This document shows positions 61,321 to 64,000 of a stretch of 64,000 bases of DNA, in pieces. Below the pieces are notes generated by a model. The model was not told where the DNA came from. It saw only the letters and a program-made list of their open reading frames with translations, and ran no database searches. Each line of letters opens with the position of its first letter. Position 1 is the stretch's first letter. Source of the stretch: Croceicoccus pelagius (GTDB taxonomy: Bacteria; Pseudomonadota; Alphaproteobacteria; Sphingomonadales; Sphingomonadaceae). The DNA lies in contig NZ_LYWY01000034.1 in assembly GCF_001661915.1 (NCBI RefSeq), forward strand, positions 124,001 to 188,000. Direction: 5' to 3'. A program made the position numbers and the translations under genes.

Positions 61321-61353
61321 GGGCGGCACCTGCCATGTGACAGGTGCCGCCCT
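61321..61353. terminator. Terminator between tesB and the SPOR gene
   Basis: GGGCGGCACCTG (61321-61332) pairs perfectly with CAGGTGCCGCCC (61341-61352), 8-base loop. The T-run is only two bases, so efficiency is uncertain. It can serve both convergent genes. Confidence 0.75.
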
Positions 61354-61389
61354 TCATCCCCCTCCGCCACGGCGGAGCGTCAATTCGTA

Positions 61390-62850
61390 TCAGTCGGCCT
61401 TGGCGACGCGGACCTTGTCCGAAGCCTGCTTGGCATTGGCCTTGGCGATCGGCAGACAGCCGTGGCCGCTGCTCTTTACCGCGTTGCACATGGCCGCAGC
61501 AGACTTGGCGTCAAAGCCGCCGGCAGCGACGCGGAAGTAATCGGTGCCGTCGACGCTGGCCTTGGTGATGACCGGCTGCTGGCCCTTGAGGTTCGCATAG
61601 CGCGACTGGAACACCTTCCAGCCTGCACGGGCATTCGCCTCGCTGGTGTAGGAGCCGAGCTGCGCGACGTGCGTGCCGCTGGCCGACGGGGTCGGCAGGG
61701 CGGGTGCAGCGGCCTTGGCCGAAGCCTTCGGCGCGGCCTTGACCGGAGTGACGGCGGCAACCTTGACCGGCTTCGCCTCGACCGGATCGGCCTTCTTCGT
61801 CGTGGGCTGAACAACGGCCATCTGCATCATGGCAGGCTGCGAAGCCGGAACCGACGCGGTCTGGACGCTCGATGTCTTGGCCGCTTCCTTGGTGGGGGCA
61901 GCTTCCTTGGCCGGCTGTTCCATACGGGCGACTACGACCGGTTCGCCCTTCTTCGGCGCAGGCGTTGCCGCGGGCTTTGCAACCGGCTGAGCTTCGGCAA
62001 CCTTCACCGGTGCCGCCTTTACAGGTGCAGGCACCGGAGCGGCCTTGACCGGAGCAGGCTTGCTTTCAGCCATCACCGGAGCGGGGGCCGCCTTAACGGC
62101 CGGGAAGTTCGCAAGGGCGAGCTGCGCGGGCATGCCCGCATCGTCCTTGTACTCCGCGCCAACCAGACGGGCGACGCGAACGCCGACCTGATCGGGACGG
62201 GCGGTCATGGCCCATTCGGTCATGCGCTTGTCGATCACGTCGGCAGGCACGTCCTGTGCAGCCATCATGCGGGCCTCGCGCCAGCGACCGTCGAGGGCGA
62301 AGGCATAAGCGAGGTTCTGGCGGTTCTTGGGATTGTCGTTACCGGCGCGGATGTCCGATGCGATGATCTCGACGCCGCGGGCGGTTTCACCGGCCAGCGC
62401 GAAGGCGAGGCCGCGATCCGAAGCCGGAATGGCATTGCCGTGCTGGGCCAGCGTTGCAACGGCGCTGCGGGCGCTGCCGCTGCCGATTTCGGCAAGGGCC
62501 AGCATGAGCGCGGTGCGCGGGCTGTTGTCGCCCAGCGAGACCGCTTCGGCCAGGGCCTGACGGGCCGAGGCGAGACGGCCATCGCGAAGATAGGCCTTGC
62601 CCAGAAGCGTGCGGCGCGACGCATCGCGCGGATCGGCCTGAACGGCTTCCTCGGCGTAGCGAACGGCCTTGCCGGTTTCGTTCTCGGCCAGTGCCTCGCT
62701 TGCCTTCGTGACCGAACGGTCACCGGCGATCGCGGGCTGGGCGATCATGGCACCTGCCAGCATCGTGCCGGCAAGCAGCGGCGCGGCAACTGCGCCAAGG
62801 CCAAGGCGGCGGACGCGTTTCGCGGTTTGGAAGCGGATGCTCTTGCTCAT
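61390..62850 (-). CDS. TPR and SPOR domain protein
   Basis: 486 residues from ATG 62850. An N-terminal signal/anchor (LGLGAVAAPLLAGTMLAGAM) is followed by TPR-like helices (ENETGKAVRYAEEAVQADPR, DASRRTLLGKAYLRDGRLA), an Ala/Pro/Lys-rich linker with PVKAAPV units (~260-400), and a C-terminal SPOR domain (HVAQLGSYTSEANARAGWKV, DYFRVAAGGFDAKSAAAMCN). SPOR domains bind denuded peptidoglycan at division sites. It lies on the same strand as, and downstream of, an RHH-like and a parA-type gene. Confidence 0.87.
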   Translation of the reverse strand: MSKSIRFQTAKRVRRLGLGAVAAPLLAGTMLAGAMIAQPAIAGDRSVTKASEALAENETGKAVRYAEEAVQADPRDASRRTLLGKAYLRDGRLASARQALAEAVSLGDNSPRTALMLALAEIGSGSARSAVATLAQHGNAIPASDRGLAFALAGETARGVEIIASDIRAGNDNPKNRQNLAYAFALDGRWREARMMAAQDVPADVIDKRMTEWAMTARPDQVGVRVARLVGAEYKDDAGMPAQLALANFPAVKAAPAPVMAESKPAPVKAAPVPAPVKAAPVKVAEAQPVAKPAATPAPKKGEPVVVARMEQPAKEAAPTKEAAKTSSVQTASVPASQPAMMQMAVVQPTTKKADPVEAKPVKVAAVTPVKAAPKASAKAAAPALPTPSASGTHVAQLGSYTSEANARAGWKVFQSRYANLKGQQPVITKASVDGTDYFRVAAGGFDAKSAAAMCNAVKSSGHGCLPIAKANAKQASDKVRVAKAD

Positions 62851-62890
62851 CGGTTGCGGTCCTTGCTCTCGTATTCCCGGTGCGGCGGGA

Positions 62891-63610
62891 TCAGTTCCAC
62901 GAAGTGCCGGCGGGAGGCGTTGTAACACTCTTACCGGCCTGCTTTCCAAGATATTCCTCGATCGCATGCCCGGCAAAATCTGCCTCGTGCATGCCCTGGC
63001 GACCGGCGGCGGCGCGAAGCTGTTCGCGAAGGGCCGGGTTCAAGTGAAGAACGGTGATCGGTCCGCGGCCAAGGATGAGCGCCATGAAATGCGCCCAAGC
63101 GGCACGGATCTGTCCGAACAGGCCGACCGGGATTTCCTCGGCGACCGGCTCTGCATAGACAGGCTCTGCTGCGACCGGAGCGGCTGCAACCGACTGCGTT
63201 GCCGCGGCCTGCAAGCGTTCCTGCATCTCGCCAACGGGGTTCGCGGGCGGGGTCGGCGTCCATGCCGGGGCAGAGGCGTTCCATTCGCTCGCCTCGTCGT
63301 CGTAGCTGTCGGCCTCGTCCCAGTCGGGATCGCTGGACCCGCCGTTCACGTAAAGCGAATCGGCCGAATTGCTCATGGCGGTAAGGCCAATCGCGCTGCG
63401 CTGTCCGAAGTTGGGGGTGCTGGCTGCGCCGTCACCCATGTCGTTCCAGCCGCAGTCGTCCTCGGCGCCCGTCAGCCAGCCCGAAAGACCGCCTGCATTG
63501 GCCGAACCGAAACCTGCCTGCTGAACCTGCGACTGCCGGCGCATGGCCGGACGTGCTGTGCCCTTCTTGGCCAGCAGTCCTCCTGCGCCTGGTTGCATCG
63601 TACCTGCCAT
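62891..63610 (-). CDS. Hypothetical protein with C-terminal ribbon-helix-helix-like motif
   Basis: 239 residues from ATG 63610 (GTG at 63613 possible), with AAGGAGG upstream. The first ~150 residues are low-complexity, rich in Gly, Ala, Ser, Asp and Pro. The last ~50 (ITVLHLNPALREQLRAAAGR, QGMHEADFAGHAIEEYLGK) match the strand-helix-helix pattern of CopG/ParG-type RHH proteins. It is 15 bases downstream of the parA-type gene, the position of a ParA partner. Function inferred only. Confidence 0.6.
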   Translation of the reverse strand: MAGTMQPGAGGLLAKKGTARPAMRRQSQVQQAGFGSANAGGLSGWLTGAEDDCGWNDMGDGAASTPNFGQRSAIGLTAMSNSADSLYVNGGSSDPDWDEADSYDDEASEWNASAPAWTPTPPANPVGEMQERLQAAATQSVAAAPVAAEPVYAEPVAEEIPVGLFGQIRAAWAHFMALILGRGPITVLHLNPALREQLRAAAGRQGMHEADFAGHAIEEYLGKQAGKSVTTPPAGTSWN

Positions 63611-63625
63611 CACGACCTCGCCTCC

Positions 63626-64000
63626 TTACGACCCGGCCACGCGGCGGCCGAAGCCACCTTGCGGACGACCGCCAGCCGAAGCACCCGCGCCTGCCTTCTG
63701 GCCGGCGAAAACGGTACGACGAAAATTCTTTTCGAGACGCTCTGCAAGGTATGCCCAGAGCTGTTCGATCTCTTGTGCCGAACGGCCGTAGGGATCAATT
63801 TCCATGACGGTGCGGCCGTCGATCATCGAGGCGGCAAAGTCGGTGCGGTGGTGAAGCACAACGGGCGCGACGGTCCCGTACTGGGCAAGCGCTGCGGCGG
63901 CTTCGGAAGTGATGCGGGCCTTCGACAGGGCCGAGTTAACCACGAACACCAGCGGCTTGTTGGCGCGGGCGCAGATGTCGACGGTGGCGCCCACGGCGCG
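63626..64000 (-). CDS. ParA family ATPase, C-terminal part (truncated by window edge)
   Basis: The minus-strand frame is open to the window end; about 125 C-terminal residues are visible. NKPLVFVVNSALSKARITSE, AAAALAQYGTVAPVVLHHRT and DFAASMIDGRTVMEIDPYGR match the last strands and helices of ParA/MinD-type ATPases, where an asparagine reads the base and the final helices follow. The last ~25 residues are Gly/Ala/Arg-rich and may bind DNA or a partner. The Walker motifs lie outside the window, so it is called by family only. Confidence 0.75.
   Translation of the reverse strand, partial: RAVGATVDICARANKPLVFVVNSALSKARITSEAAAALAQYGTVAPVVLHHRTDFAASMIDGRTVMEIDPYGRSAQEIEQLWAYLAERLEKNFRRTVFAGQKAGAGASAGGRPQGGFGRRVAGS

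Overview
The window reads as a dense, high-GC chromosomal segment of an alphaproteobacterium, most likely a sphingomonad (Sphingomonadales, Erythrobacteraceae/Sphingomonadaceae type). This is inferred from gene content: a class I (archaeal-type) lysyl-tRNA synthetase, short DUF2171 proteins, a GGAAC-N17-CGTT promoter of the alphaproteobacterial EcfG type, an HWE histidine kinase, a LOV protein, a K+-independent proton pyrophosphatase and a PQQ/cytochrome dehydrogenase resembling polyvinyl-alcohol dehydrogenases. I saw no rRNA, tRNA, CRISPR array, insertion sequence or prophage. Fifty-eight coding features are described: two are cut by the window edges (ettA, a parA-type gene) and two look like decayed relics.

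Layout. 1-5300: end of ettA, a secreted RcnB-type protein, cytochrome b561, a prolyl-4-hydroxylase-like oxygenase, trxC, a mannitol-dehydrogenase relic and an SDR/NTF2 pair. 5300-16100: a TetR regulator with two similar palindromes around it, a GH68 levansucrase, putP, a TonB-C-terminal-like secreted protein, a PQQ dehydrogenase translationally coupled to an SDR, a BCCT transporter, a sulfotransferase relic and an MFS transporter. 16100-21000: metallopeptidase, lysS, ppk2, small secreted proteins and a lower-GC WYL/TerB-like gene.

21000-42100: nrdB and nrdA lie on the same strand but about 18 kb apart. Between them sit three DUF2171 genes, a sulfotransferase, a large CheB-CheR-PAS-HWE kinase, a Crp/Fnr regulator coupled to a LOV photoreceptor, a TonB-dependent receptor behind two Fur-like palindromes, a beta-CASP nuclease, and a P-type ATPase/Ca2+ exchanger/Kef antiporter run. 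This block looks like a stress, light, iron and ion-homeostasis island. The roughly 300-base nrdA leader is strongly structured and is the best candidate here for an undescribed regulatory RNA.

42600-64000: mostly housekeeping: a GlsB/YeaQ-type membrane protein, nadB, a thiolase, a thioredoxin-like lipoprotein, an EamA permease, guaA, a polyprenyl sugar-phosphate transferase, pirin, a compact hisG-hisD-DUF1993-nusB-thiL run, hppA, tesB, and at the right edge a ParA / ribbon-helix-helix-like / SPOR-TPR group on the minus strand.

Start codons were chosen from visible ribosome-binding sites and family length. No database search was possible, so all family names rest on recognised motifs.
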